This document shows positions 11,981 to 25,200 of a stretch of 64,000 bases of DNA, piece after piece. The stretch is from Lolium rigidum (taxonomy: Eukaryota > Streptophyta > Magnoliopsida > Poales > Poaceae). The translations under genes were made by a program, and so were the position numbers. The notes under the pieces are model-generated. The model ran no database searches. It had not been told where the DNA came from and was given only the letters and a program-made list of their open reading frames with translations. Position 1 is the stretch's first letter. The number at the start of each line of letters is the position of its first letter. The stretch covers positions 351,645,696-351,709,695 of the forward strand of contig NC_061513.1 of the NCBI RefSeq assembly GCF_022539505.1, in the 5' to 3' direction.

Positions 11981-12776
11981 GAGATGAGGTGATGCTCTTT
12001 TTTTTCCTTATTTGCCTCCTCATCTCTTCTTTAACCGTGTTTCAATTCTTTCCCACTAATCATCATGTAGATGCTATTTTATCTCTGTCTAGAAGGTGTT
12101 ATACAATAATCCTGCGAGGGTGCAGGAGAGGTTGATCCATGTGATATTGTGCGTTTATTTACTAACTTTGCTTTATCCTGCAATTTATAATCCAATGGTA
12201 GCAATTCTTTTGCAATTGGTTTAGAATTTTTTTGCTCTCTATATTTTGCATCCCTATTTATAAGGTTTGAAGTGGTGTGTCTTTGTGGTGCACATGTTGG
12301 GTTAGATATAAACTTAGTGCATGGTCTTTGTTTCAGGTTACAAGAGCAGAGATGGAGTCGCTAGCGGTGGTCATGGGTCGATGGTCTAAAAACTGACTAG
12401 AGTAATTCTTCTCCGTGGTATATGGTACTAATTATTTACCCTCAAATATTGGACACATTTATCTAATGCACAAACTCTTTCATGTTTGTAATTTGTCAAA
12501 AATGTTGGTACCCTATTTCAGTGTGTAGGTTGTCAAAATAAGCTTCCTGCAATTGGTCCTGGGTGGAGTGTGAAACAGTTCTGAACCAGCTACCAGGCAG
12601 GTAGTGACTTGGATGGTAATACAGTTACATGAAAGGAGTACAAATCCATGACATTCGCATCCAGGTAGCCGACACCATGGCATCCATTTTTCTCCCAGCC
12701 GTGAATAAAAATGTGTTTCTGCTACATAATCACACTCAAATTCATTACTCTTGATTTTTGCCTCATGTTTTTGTAG

Positions 12777-12855
12777 GTAGTAAACAAGGCAGTCCGGTTG
12801 GCCAACATTGTGCCTTGCATTTTGAGAAAGACCCTAAATGATGTTCAGTTCAAAG
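12777..12855 (+). pseudogene. Exon-like fragment in the Helitron
   Basis: The 79-base block has a TTTTTGTAG acceptor before it and an AAAG/GTAAGG donor after it. Read through, it gives VVNKAVRLANIVPCILRK and then TLNDVQFK with no stop. I do not recognise the protein. Another candidate with a TTTGTTTCAG acceptor near 12336 lies upstream in the same orientation, so several exons of one captured gene may be present. Confidence 0.35.
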
Positions 12856-14458
12856 GTAAGGCCCCCTTATACAATTGCAGAAAACACAATTCCGCAGGAT
12901 ACAACAGACTTCTCAAATTTTTAACATTGGCGACAGGATACACAATTCCGGCAGGATGGGGGTTGATGGTATGCCCACTAGCAGTGCACTTGAATCCAAA
13001 TATTTACCTACATCCTCTCATTTTCAGTGCTTCAAAGTTTAAGGTCTGTAGACTTTAATGCTCACTGGGTCTGGTTTTTTATAACACATCATTACCTAGC
13101 AGCATAACGTATTTTCCACTGTAATTTCTATGTGCAGAAAACACTTACATTTTTTACGCTAGGATTAGAAATATAAGCTGGGTTTGGGCGAATTTGTTTT
13201 TACAGTTTGAACAACCTGCATCTTAACACTGGCATGCTTTATGGTTTTAACAACTTGCAACGCAATTCATCCGATCTGTGTTCAGGAGAGAGGTTGGGGC
13301 CATGGTATATTCAGGTATGGTTTGAGGGATGCTACTTTATTTTGCATCTGAACCGGTGAAGTGCAATTTTCTTGAATATGACATGCCTTATGGCAGAAAT
13401 GAAGAATCTAAAAAAAAGGCAGGAAAAAAAGGGGGGAAGCATGCACCGACGTAGGCCAGCATTGGCTGGAGGTCCCTCACGGGCAGGCATATTTCAGTTT
13501 CTTAGTCACGGTTGCATTTTGCATATTGTGGAGAATTCAGTTTCTTAGTCATTGTTGTAGTCAAGGCAATATCACAATACTTCTCTGTCAAAATTAGTTT
13601 ATTTTGCGAGCCTACCCTCCATTTTCATCAAAATAAAAAAATCTTGAGTGACACCATTTTTATAGGGTATATGGGAATATTAGCTTACGTATCATGTCTT
13701 TTTTATCTCTGTCAGATTAATGCATGCATAGAGTAATATTTTGTTCATCCTTTAGGTGTATTTGGTGTTAGTGTAAAAGAAAATTTGTATGATCAGTACA
13801 GTAGTGGTTTTCTTGCAACCTACTTTTCCTGTTTTGCTCTTCTTGCGATGGTTGATTATTTAGTTCTCTAACTTTCATAAAGTGTGATTTTAGGTTCTTT
13901 TCAACAGCAATATTTGAGTCATGTTCGGCCGTATCAGTTGGCTCTGTTTGTTATCCTTTTTCAGAGTGTTCATCTTCAGGTGCTATGTCAGGTAATTTGT
14001 CTTCACATGATCTTTCTTTTCTGATTCTGCATCCTACCCACTGCTTTGGATCAATATGAGCTTTTTAATTTGTAGGTCGTTACATACACCTTTGTCGAAT
14101 ATTAGTTCTTCAATTAAGTTTATGGTGGATCAGTAATCTGATTTGTTCTATGGGCAGTCCAGTTCTGAGCCCCAGCCATCACGTTTGCATACAACATATA
14201 TCGTAATTTTTCCAATGTTCGTCGTACAATGCATGACCATTTGGAATTCCGAGGATGCATATAAATAATATCCAGATAACCATTCTAGAGTCTTCGCAAA
14301 ATTTATTACTCATTTTGTAGGCACTTCTAATTAGTTATACTATTATGCTCCATATATAAAAGTTAATATATCCCTATGAAATAAGATGAAGGATCGGTAA
14401 CAACACTAACAAATGTTTTTCCAATAAAAACCAATCGGGCGGCAAAGGAATATTGATA

Positions 14459-16685
14459 CTAGAAGATACCCCGCGCGTTGCAGCGGGAAGTTTTAAAAAA
14501 TTCTTTGAGAATATCAACAGAAAAATACTGACTAATGAATACATGTAATATGCGTCTGAAATGGGGACCAAAAGCCCTTAGTGTAAGTGGAAAGGTTCCT
14601 ATATAAAAATAGAACAATTTGGTGCTGCAAAAACTGTTAGAATCAAGCAACATATATTTCTTTTACAATGAAAGAAATGTGTTTCGGCTGTTCATGTTAT
14701 GCACTTGTACAACCGGGCCATGATTAGACATTGTTCCTGAATCAAAAACCATTTTTTCTTTCTCAAAAAAAATCCATTTTTTCCACTTTTTCCCTTTTCT
14801 CCAACTCGGTATGAAATTTACATAGAAGAAACCTTGCAAAGAAGAAAAAATAGGCATGGTAACCTCAACATGTAGATGCCCCAAAATTAAGATGTATAAT
14901 CAGCAGGTTTGCATACTTGAATGGCACAGAAACATTACCCCAAGCCCTGAAATCACCAAATCAAGTTACTATTCTGTGTCTCCAGATGTCTTTCTTTAAA
15001 CGTTGCAGGAAATATGATGGAGGCTATCATAATTTCGTATATAAAGCAAAAATTAAAATGTTGTCAACAGATATTTGGGAGAAGAGGACCAGCATATAAA
15101 GCCAAAGCTTCATGCTGCCGCTGTGTCCCTTTTATTCATGTCAGGTAAAAATTACACAAAATATAATACTCTGATAAAACTATTTCAATAATCACACACA
15201 CTGTATTTGAGTCAGATAAAACTATTTCAATAATCTGACTGGAGCATTGCATTCCTTCTTACTCTGACCACAAAAGAGACGAAAGATTCTTACGTTCTCA
15301 TACCTCTTTAATTTGGTAGATAGTACAGACACTTCATCCAATATCTGTCGAGCAACCTAAGGATTTTGAATTAGTAGTGGTCCAAAAAATTTGAAGTCAC
15401 GGAGCATAATGCATCACTCGCTAAGTTATAGATGGAACAAAAATATGCATTGTCATTTGGAGCTCCATAAGCAGAAGTGCATCTATGCCAGATACGCCTG
15501 CCCAAATATTATTCATATAAATAGCATGTTTAGTAAATAGAGCCAAAAAAAAGCAGCAAATGTCATTAGAGCGAGAACTGTTCTGAGACCGGACACCATT
15601 GAAAGCGTGCTTGGAGAAATAGTAATGCAAGCAGTCTGTTGTGCGACAGAAGCTACCTTTCTCTGATCGATGACTTGATGTTGGATCTTTGATTCAGATA
15701 TCGGTGGCGTGGATGCAAATCAAACTGGTGGTTTAAGCAAAATGCATAACAAAGAGAGGAAAACTCGAACTTTATCTTCAAGATATCAACCGATGGAGAC
15801 AATCAGCCAATGTATAGCTTGTAGTACCTTGAGCTCGATGTGCCAGTCGAGGTCGTCAAGCATACTAAGATCTCGCTGATGCACTTTAATCCATAGAGCT
15901 TGTGATCCATAGAGCTTGTGATGATCCCAGATGTTGCCCTCAGCAGTGATCTTGCATACGGTGGATGTATAGAAAAGTTGCTCCCCGCCATGTTTGCATG
16001 TTGGAGGTTAAGAATGAACAAATAAAGCACCGAGCGAGCTTCATAGTGGAGGAATAATAGAGTCGTGGTGGGGAGTTTAAGGAAGCAAGTGGTGTTCAAT
16101 TGCATAGTGGGAAGAGGAATCGAGAAGCCATAACCTATATAGGTAGTAATAAAATAATTTTGTGGTGAAAATTTAGGAAACTTACATGCGCATACACTGG
16201 CGAAGGAAGTGCAGATATGCGTAGAGCCTACAAAATTAAATGGCAGACTTGCTAACATGGAGGCTAGTTGGGTGATGTGGCGGCACTGCACTGTCTTTTG
16301 GTTTGTTAATGGATTTGTAGAGAAGAGGAGGCATCAATGCATGACAGGTGGTGACGATTTGTATGAACCGAGCAAGAAGGAAGCGGTAGTGATGTCTTGT
16401 GTTGGGTGAATTAATTAGATTGGAGTAGATGGGAAGAAGACGATGGAAGTGGAAGTGCAGATTAATTAAACCATGTCGAAGAGTGGGCGTGCAGCAGCCA
16501 AGACAGGAACTAAACCGTGTCTCGGTAGAAAAAATGATAAATTGTCAGTTCGTTTAAATAGAATAATTGTAGAAAAACTTGATGATGTGGCAGGCTATGA
16601 TTGCTCAAGGATGATTGCTGAGGTGGATAGCTTGCATGTTGAGAGAATTTAACTTAGTGGGTTGCTCCTATTTAGATATTATAGA
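14459..16685 (-). mobile_element. Second Helitron, nested inside the first, minus orientation (2227 bp)
   Basis: On the minus strand it starts TCTATAATATCTAAATAGG (at 16685), a classic plant Helitron 5' end, and ends CTAG at 14459, followed by T. The GC hairpin CCCGCTGCAACGCGCGGG lies shortly before CTAG. The insertion is again between A and T. The interior has no recognisable coding domain; the longest minus frame (16291-15803, 162 codons) is unrecognised. It must be younger than its host Helitron's assembly, or have been captured as part of it. Confidence 0.82.
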
Positions 16686-17079
16686 TTCCTGAAGCGAGAT
16701 GAGTTCCCTAGAAAAGGCTAGAATTCCATGGGACTCATGACACTAACTATATGGTTTCTTTCTCACTTATTGAGCTATATATAATGGTCGTCTTTCTCAT
16801 TTCTAGAGCTATATGCCTGGTAGCCCTTTAGATGTACCAACGAGTGGAAGGATCCAGGGGAAGACAAAATCAAGGTCAACTTGGTTTAGCCCTGTAGCAG
16901 CTCTCCAGAGCTTCATGCTAAGATACTATAATTGCACTATTTGTGAGAATGATTATTTCTCAGTTTTCAAGTACTTTTTGTATTTGCTCCATATATACTA
17001 TACATTATCTTTTCTGGATTCCATGGGACTCGTGACGCCAATATGTATGTAAAAAAGAGTTCGGTTTTATTAATTCAAG

Positions 17080-17685
17080 AAAAAAAGAACATACCAGCTG
17101 ATGGCGCGTCATCTTGATCAAACATGTTCGTTCAGCTCCTGCAGTTTCCTGTTTGCTGTGGCTGCTTGCCACCGAGTAGGCCCTTCTCATCCAGAGCTTC
17201 ACTGATAGAATCAGCACCTCCGAAAAGCTAGATCATGACTAGGGCCAGACTTCATGCCGAGAGAATGAAGCTTCAATTAATTTAGGCCAACACAGGAAAG
17301 AAATCTTAGCATGCCAATAATTGATAGAGAGGATTTCAGAGCTGTCAATAAGATACTTGGATAAATTAATAATCAACGAGTCCGAAAAGAACAACATACC
17401 GCTTAGTTGCACATCGGCCGGTTTCGCTTCTTGCTGTTCCTGATCCGTCGAAAGCCGCTGCTGTTCATATCTGAACGAATCGGTACGATTGGTACTCACA
17501 AAGGTACTGCATCTTGACCAGCGACGGAGCTTCGTCGCTGAGCCCGCCGCATAGCCAAAGCGGAGCTTTCTTCTGCTTAGATTATGCCCATTTAATTCAG
17601 ATGTGTACATAAGACATCCATGTGTGAAGCCCACGTGCACATGAATTGTATTTACTATTTCTATAGTTGTATTGGATTCCTCCAT
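17080..17685 (-). pseudogene. Minus-strand exon-like fragments in the Helitron
   Basis: Two minus-strand blocks end in strong GTATGTT donors: one around 17685-17402 (open frame through KLRRWSRCSTFVS and DQEQQEAKPADVQ, then GTATGTTG) and one around 17225-17098 (through SISEALDEKGLLGGKQPQQ, then GTATGTTC; this frame meets a stop). They are opposite in orientation to the exon-like blocks at 12.8 and 20.6 kb, so the Helitron probably holds pieces of more than one gene. Identity unknown. Confidence 0.3.
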
Positions 17686-20558
17686 CTCATTCCAAAAGTG
17701 CGTTGTTGTGAAGAGTAACCTTCACCAAATGATAGAAATGAGAGTTAAAATTTTAAAATTTACACGGTTTGGACCACGCAAATATTTTTGTATTTGGCAT
17801 TGCTTTTGGTTTGTTTTCCTGGGTAGAGCATCTATTGTGTGTTCACCATTTTTGTCCTAAAAATTCTTTTCGATTTGTCATTGACCCATGTGCTAGCCTA
17901 CTACAGGAGTAATTATGCAATGAGTGATATCCTTTTCCCACGGATTTCTGCATTAGTATCGGTAAAAGTTAATTTATTGCGTATATGACCTCAGGTGTCT
18001 CCTATGAGGTAGTACAAGGATTCCTTATTTGCAGTTAAAGAAAGGATCAGTTATTTGAGAGTGTCAGGTCTACATAGCTGGGGTTGCCATTCTCCGCTAT
18101 GTGCGACACCCATTGCATGATGTTCTCTTAGCCATTTGTAAGATTGTTTTTTTTTGTAATTTTCTGGATGGCACTACAAATTTATGGGTTAGTTTGGATA
18201 CAAACTTACGGCCCAGAAATCAAATTATGCATGCAAATCCACCGGAGAGTAGCATGTGGTGGTACTCGCAATCAAATTATGCAAACTTTGCTTATTTGTA
18301 TCATTTACTATTGCTGCGTTTATCCGCACAAGGTAGATATTTTAGATGTCTTTCCTTCTCAGCATAGCAAGCATGTGCTACTGAATTTTTTGATCTCTAG
18401 AGTTTGGTTTCTTCCGTTTCCGCTATGGTGATCCCGGTTTAGCTAATTTGTCTTCTACTAAATCTTCCAGCTTTAGGATGGACACCAAAACAACTCACCT
18501 TGGGTTGCTAGGTTCTATTTTATGTCCATTCCATGTTCTCCAAATGCTTTATGGGATTAGACATGGATTATTTGTTCCTTTTAATTTACAAGTATTGCTT
18601 TTTTAGCTTCTGCCGGAATCAGACCTGAAGCTTGCTTTACATATCTAGATGCAATCTTTTGTGCAATAGTTCAGCGAAACATCAAATGATATTACTTATT
18701 TTAGCCCAATGTTGTTTCGAGAATGGATTTTAACTATGAGAACAAGGCGAGTGCTGACTCAACTGGAGAAAACGCAAGAGTTGTTGGACAAGCACATAGT
18801 ACACGTCTGGCCATGCCCCGTTTCACCTTTCTCTCGTCATGACAAGAAGGAAGAGAAGTCTCTACAATCCTCGAGGGAATCACCTCTAGCAAGCAAGTAG
18901 CTCCTAAAGAAATTTGATGATTATCATGCCTTGCAATGCCCCATTCAGCTTTAGGTAATGAGTTTACTTCCATTGGCATGTTACACTATAATTGGTTTCA
19001 GTTCTTGCAAATCTGGTTTCTATTTCTCTTAGTTACTTTGGTAGATTATACCAGCTGCAGCTAACATTATGTGTCTAATGGACAGTTTAGTAGACAGCTG
19101 GTTAACTGCTTCCTGAAGTGACTGTATGATGCAAAGCTATGGTTCTTTTCGAAGGTACTTGGTGCTTGGACACATGTAATTGACAGCTGGTTGTATTTTC
19201 AATATCTAAAGCTCTTTTGTACCTCAAGCCTATTTGCTAGAGATTTTGTTGTTACATTTCTACGTATATTTTTTTTACTGAAACAAGTTATTTCAATAAT
19301 TTTTTGATTTAAATTTAAGAGGCTCTAAATTAAGATATATTTGAAGAGAACATATGACTCAAATGAAGCATGACTCAAATTAAGACAGCAGTAAACCAAC
19401 CTACTGATCATTTTTTTGCTCAAGCATGTATTTGCCTTTTTTTATGGCTTTAAAATAGTTACGACAACAATGAACTTGAGGTTTCCAGAATACACCTGAG
19501 TCTCTCTCACTCCCATCTATCCTACTCATGCTTTATCAACTTAGTACATAAAAGCAGTTTGTTAGTATCTTTGCTTTTTTTAGATACTAATTCATGATCT
19601 TCCTCCAAGATGGCTAGAGAAATGGCCCAGGAAATCAGCTTTTGTTAGACTTGCTGGTGAAGGAGATTGGTCCCATCAATTTAAGGTTGTAGCTTTACTC
19701 GGGATTTACCGTTTCCATGTATAGTTTTTTAACTATGCTTCCCTGGCTAAGAATGTCACATATTGTATGTATATAGCTGGTGGTTCAATGGCGGGAACCA
19801 TACATGAAACCTTCCTTGCAATATACTTTTCCCTTTGCTATGTATAATAACTGATGCCCTGCCTGATGTGTTTGTGTGGTGTATTGTTCTAGATTCTTAT
19901 TATCTGTATTGATAATGCCACGCTTTTTCTCGCCTTTGTAGATGAAGAGTAGCGAATTGTTTGGACTGAATTCTGAATATGCTGCATTTGTGCCATGTGA
20001 GAGAAATAGCATATTGTTATCATCTTGAAATAGTAGACAAAAATGTACATTGAGGTGAGCTATCTTGAATGGTACTTCTTTCATTCCTCTGCATGCTTTC
20101 GCTTTGTTGCTTTAAAACTTAAGCATGTTGTTCTTTTAAGAAGTTGGTCACTTCAGTACAGACTACAGAGAGATGACGTCTTGAGATATAGTCACAGCAC
20201 CATCATTGGCTGCAAGAATTTGCTCCCTGGAAGCGGAAATGTCAAGATGGTAGCCTGTAACCACCTCTGCATTATTATGAATATTGTTATTTATGTTTAG
20301 ACATATCTCATACATTCGAAATTATTAAACTATGTAGCTAGCTTAATTAATCTACACATACATCAGATGAATTCTCCCATTGTACATGTAAATTTGATTT
20401 TCCTCTCTATGATGGATATTGGGGCTGAATAAATTACCGAGTGATGACTGATGGTATTGTGTACTTGCTGCAAAAAGAAGAAAAATAAAATTGCTCGAAT
20501 TATGCCTTTTTAGTACAGATTTAGTTCCAGAATGCTAATTGGTTGTGTTAAACTGCAG

Positions 20559-20675
20559 CATATTTTCCCCTCACGTGACGAATTCATAAAAGAACAATAT
20601 TTTGGTTGTCCATGCAATCCAACAATTGAATGCGATATTTTGCTCATACAAGAGAAGCAACCAAAGATCATACAT
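20559..20675 (+). pseudogene. Captured exon-like block, 39 codons, phase 0
   Basis: An acceptor (AACTGCAG) and donor (GTAGGTCC) bound a 117-base block that is open in one frame: HIFPSRDEFIKEQYFG, then CPCNPTIECDILLIQ, then EKQPKIIH. The composition is clearly protein-like, with a CPC motif, unlike the surrounding intron-like DNA. I cannot assign the family. A T/C-rich microsatellite-like tract (TCTCTCT, 20684-20725) follows in the putative intron. Confidence 0.5.
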
Positions 20676-22251
20676 GTAGGTCCTCTCTCTCCCACTCTCT
20701 CTGCCCTCTCTCTGCTTCTCTCTCTAATCCCTGTACAAATATTTCAAGGTGTATAGTTGCTAATATTTTTATGAGCATCTTTTGGGGTGTGTATGCAAAT
20801 AGTAAGGTCATGAGAAATCTGCCATCCGCTATTTTTCCCTCTGCGTGTTGCCTTACTTGATTTTAGTGTTGTTTGTTCCTTTCGCTGAGGGTGCACTTTG
20901 TTTATGGAATAAAGCATGCAATGATTCTGGCAAATTGCTTGAGGCCTTGAGGGTTCGGAGGAAGTAGAAGAAATAATTAACCGGTGGCTAAATTATCTCC
21001 CCTACCTCCAGATATTTATAGGTTCCTAAGGAGCATATACATCGTGTGTTATGAAAGTTATTAGGCATATGTGCCGCACCATATGTGCAATGGTAGCTAT
21101 TTTCCTATATTCTCCTTAAATTTGTATGGGTGGCGTCAAGCATTATTTTAGTTTTATCTTTGCTTGTGTATATGATAAGATATGAGATATACATGGATTT
21201 TTAGCTAAATTGAGATTTTTCTTTTATAATTACTTTGCAAGTTCTGCAGTTTAGTCATTAGTATACTTCCCTCATTAGTTCATATATAATGATAGAAAGT
21301 AACAAGTAGACTGTCTTCGCTCATACGTACAAGGGCGTTGTGGTGAGGTTAGTCGCTGTCTAATTTCATTGCGTGCGACGGCTACAAAGCTCCGTTGTCT
21401 CCATTCCCGTCACGCACGCTGCTGCCTCTATCCTCTTCCCCTCTTCTTGGTGCATATAGTGCCAGGCTGGTCGGACGCTTTTGATTGCTGGCCTACGGTT
21501 TGAGGTAAAAATGTTTTGGGCAGATCGCAAATGTAAGAATCACAGCGCACATAAAAATAAGGGCACTATCATGTTTTGAGGTACAAGATTTCGTGATTTT
21601 TCTTCACATTTGATCTTTAATCTCTTTTATTCATTTTCATAATATAAGATTGATTATATGAGATATTGTTGCATGCTTATATGCTTAAAAAAAGGTTCTT
21701 AAGGGGCTCTCCTTTGCATTATATGATTGTACCTCACTCTCCTTGTGTGCTCAATGAAGATGAAGATAACTTTCAAAAAAAAATGAAGATGAAGATACCT
21801 TTTATTTCCTACAGTGGCTTTGGGAAGGGGAGTAATACAGTTACTTGCTGGGTAAAAGGCCAGAGAAACGTTGTTGTGTCTGCTCCCAGTGTAGAGGTCT
21901 TCCATGGCGGTGCAGGGCCAAGGTCCTCCATTTGGTGATGGCAGTGATGTTAGCATTTGGCGGTGCACCTACATTAGATTTATGTTTTCGATGCGTTGTG
22001 GCCTCTAAAGATCGAATTGCAACGAGATTATTTAGATGTTATAACTTTTGTACCTTCTATTATTGACAAAAGGAAATACAAAATGTTACTTATTGTAGTA
22101 TATTTAGCTATTTTCTTGATTGTGTATAAACATTTATGTTCTTTTCCAAATTTGTGTGTTTAGTTATAATATCACTCTATTAATTTTGTTTTCTAAATCC
22201 TCTAAAATGCATTTCTATTTAAATGTGGATCTATTCGAATTTCACGGGATC

Positions 22252-22279
22252 GTGCGCCAAGGCGCACATCTAAATCTAG
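22252..22279 (+). other. Helitron 3' terminus: hairpin and CTAG
   Basis: A 7-bp stem with an AA loop is followed by ATCTAAAT and CTAG. This structure terminates rolling-circle transposition in Helitrons. Confidence 0.9.
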
Positions 22280-25200
22280 TATATACAATTAGTGTGCATG
22301 CGCGCATGGCATACCTTGCACATATCATTCGTGCATATATTTCAATATATATCTGAACATATTTTTGGGGATAAATATATATATATTTCAATCTTTCTCT
22401 CTCGATCTATATATATATCGTTGGTGGACAAAAAACACACTTATATATACGCATGCACTTTATGCTCAAAGGCGCGGGTGCCTCTAATAATGTGTATGTG
22501 CACTCGATCGATGATCCCTAAACCTTAAACCCTAAAACCCTAATCCCTAATTATACCCTAAATGTACACCCAAAACACCCTAAACAGTAAACCCTAAACC
22601 CTAGACCCTAAACCCTAAACACTACACCCTAAACCCTAAACCCTAGCTAACCCTAGACCCTAAACCCTAAACCCTAAACACTAAACCCCAAACCCCAAAC
22701 CCTAAACCCTAAACCCTAAACCCTAGACCCTAAACCCTAATTAATTAACCTTAACCCTAACCCTAACCCTAAAACCCTAGCTAGCTAATCCTAAACCCTA
22801 AACCCTAATTAAACCCTACATATATATATAGGCCAACGACACTTAATTACGCATCAAGCGAGCGACCAACTAATTAGCGCTGATAAATTAATTAACTTGA
22901 ATCTTGACAAGTTCTCTCGAATGAAAACACATTTGATTAAGATGCCTCATAATATATATACAATTAGTGTGCATGCGCGCATGGCATACCTTGCACATAT
23001 CATTTGTGCATATATTTCAATATATATCTGAACATATTCTTGGGGATAAATATATACATTTCAATCTTTCTCTCTCGATCTATATATATATCGTTGGTGG
23101 CCAAAAAACACACTTATATATACGCATGCACTTTATCCGCAAAGGCGCGGGTGCCTCTAATAATGTGTGTGTGCACTCGATCGATGATCCCTAAACCTTA
23201 AACCCTAAAACCCTAATCCCTAATCCCTAATTATACCCTAAACGTACACCCAAAACACCCTAAACACTAAACCCTAAACCCTAGACCCTAAACCCTAAAC
23301 ACTACACCCTAAACCCTAAACCCTAAACCCTAACCCTAGACCCTAAACCCTAATTAAACACTAAACCCCAAACCCCAAACCCTAAACCCTAAACCCTAAA
23401 CCCTAATTAATTAACCTTAACCCTAACCCTAACCCTAAAACCCTAGCTAGCTAATCCTAAACCCTAAACCCTAATTAAACCCTAGATATATATATAGGCC
23501 AACGACACTAAATTGCGCATCAAGCAGGCGACCAACTAATTAGCGCTGATAAATTAATTAACTTGAATCTTGACAAGTTCTCTCGAATGAAAACACATTT
23601 GATTAAGTTGCCTCATAATATATATACAATTAGTGTGCACGCGCGCATGGCATACCTTGCACATATCATTTATGCATATATTTCAATATATATCTGAACA
23701 TATTCTTGGGGATAAATATATATATTTCAATCTTTCTCTCTCGATCTATATATATATCGTTGGTGGCCAAAAAACACACTTATATATACGCATGCACTTT
23801 ATGCTCAAAGGCGCGGGTGCCTCTAATAATGTGTGTGTGCACTCGATCGATGATACCTAAACCTTAAACCCTAAAACCCTAATCCCTAATTATACCCCAA
23901 ACGTACACCCTAAACACCCTAAACACCCTAAACACTAAACCCTAAACCCTAGACCCTAAACCCTAAACACTACACCCTAAACCCTAAACCCTAAACCCTA
24001 GCTAACCCTAGACCCTAAACCCTAAACGCTAAACCCCAAAGCCCAAACCCCAAACCCTAAACCCTAGACCCTAAACCCTAAACCCTAATTAATTAACCTT
24101 AACCCTAACCCTAACCCTAAGACCCTAGCTAGCTAATCCTAAACCCTAAACCCTAATTAAACCCTACATATATATATAGGCCAACGACACTTAATTGCGC
24201 ATCAAGCAAGCGACCAACTAATTAGCGTTGATAAATTAATTAACTTGAATCTTGACAAGTTCTCTCGAAAGAAAACACATTTGGTTAAGTTTCCTCATAA
24301 TATATATACAATTAGTGTGCATGCGCGCATGGCATACCTTACACATATCATTTGTGCATATATTTCAATATATATCTGAACATATTCTTGGGGATAAATA
24401 TATATATTTCAATCTTTCTCTCTCGATCTATATATATATTGTTGGTGGCCAAAAAACACACTTATATATACACATGCACTTTATGCGCAAAGGCGCGGGT
24501 GCCTCTAATAATGTGTGTGCGCACTCGATCGATGATCCCTAAACCTTAAACCCTAAAACCCTAATCCCTAATCCCTAATTATACCCTAAACGTACACCCT
24601 AAACACCCTAAACACTAAACCCTAAACCCTAGACCCTAAACCCTAAACACTACACCCTAAACCCTAAACCCTAAACCCTAACCCTAGACCCTAAACCCTA
24701 ATTAAACACTAAACCCCAAACCCCAAACCCTAAACCCTAAACCCTAGACCCTAAACCCTAATTAATTAACCTTAACCCTAACCCTAACCCTAAAACCCTA
24801 GCTAGCTAATCCTAAACCCTAAACCCTAATTAAACCCTACATATATATATAGGCCAACGACACTAAATTGCGCATCAAGCAGGCGACCAACTAATTAACG
24901 CTGATAAATTAAGTAACTTGAATCTTGACAAGTTCTCTCGAATGAAAACACATTTGATTAAGTTGCCTCATAATATATATACAATTAGTGTGCATGCGCG
25001 CATGGCATACCTTGCACATATCATTTGTGCATATATTTCAATATATATCTGAACATATTCTTGGGGATAAATATATATATTTCAATCTTTCTCTCTCGAT
25101 CTATATATATATCGTTGGTGGCCAAAAAACACATTTATATATACGCATGCACTTTATGCTCAAAGGCGCGGGTGCCTCTAATAATGTGTGTGTGCACTCG

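Larger units (their letters stand above)
11021..22279 (+). mobile_element. Helitron (non-autonomous, ~11.26 kb) inserted in the satellite
   Basis: It starts TCTAAAGG at 11021 and ends CTAG at 22276-22279, followed by host T. A perfect 7-bp stem (GTGCGCC-AA-GGCGCAC, 22252-22267) sits 8 bases before CTAG, the standard Helitron 3' hairpin. Insertion is between A and T without target duplication: joining the left flank (ends CATAATA) to the right flank (starts TATATACAATTAG) restores exactly the sequence of neighbouring satellite units. I saw no HUH-Rep or helicase motifs, so it looks non-autonomous. The interior holds promoter-like and exon-like fragments and a second Helitron, which is typical of gene-capturing plant Helitrons. 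Unannotated parts are AT-rich intron-like DNA. Confidence 0.9.

Noticed and set aside
16720..17045. Direct repeat of ATTCCATGGGACTC(A/G)TGAC as ends of another element
   Set aside because: Two ~20-base matches about 300 bases apart are not enough; no terminal structure or target duplication was found.
11021..22279. An autonomous Helitron with Rep/helicase
   Set aside because: I searched the interior for HUH and helicase-like motifs by eye and saw none; the longest frames are short and unrelated.
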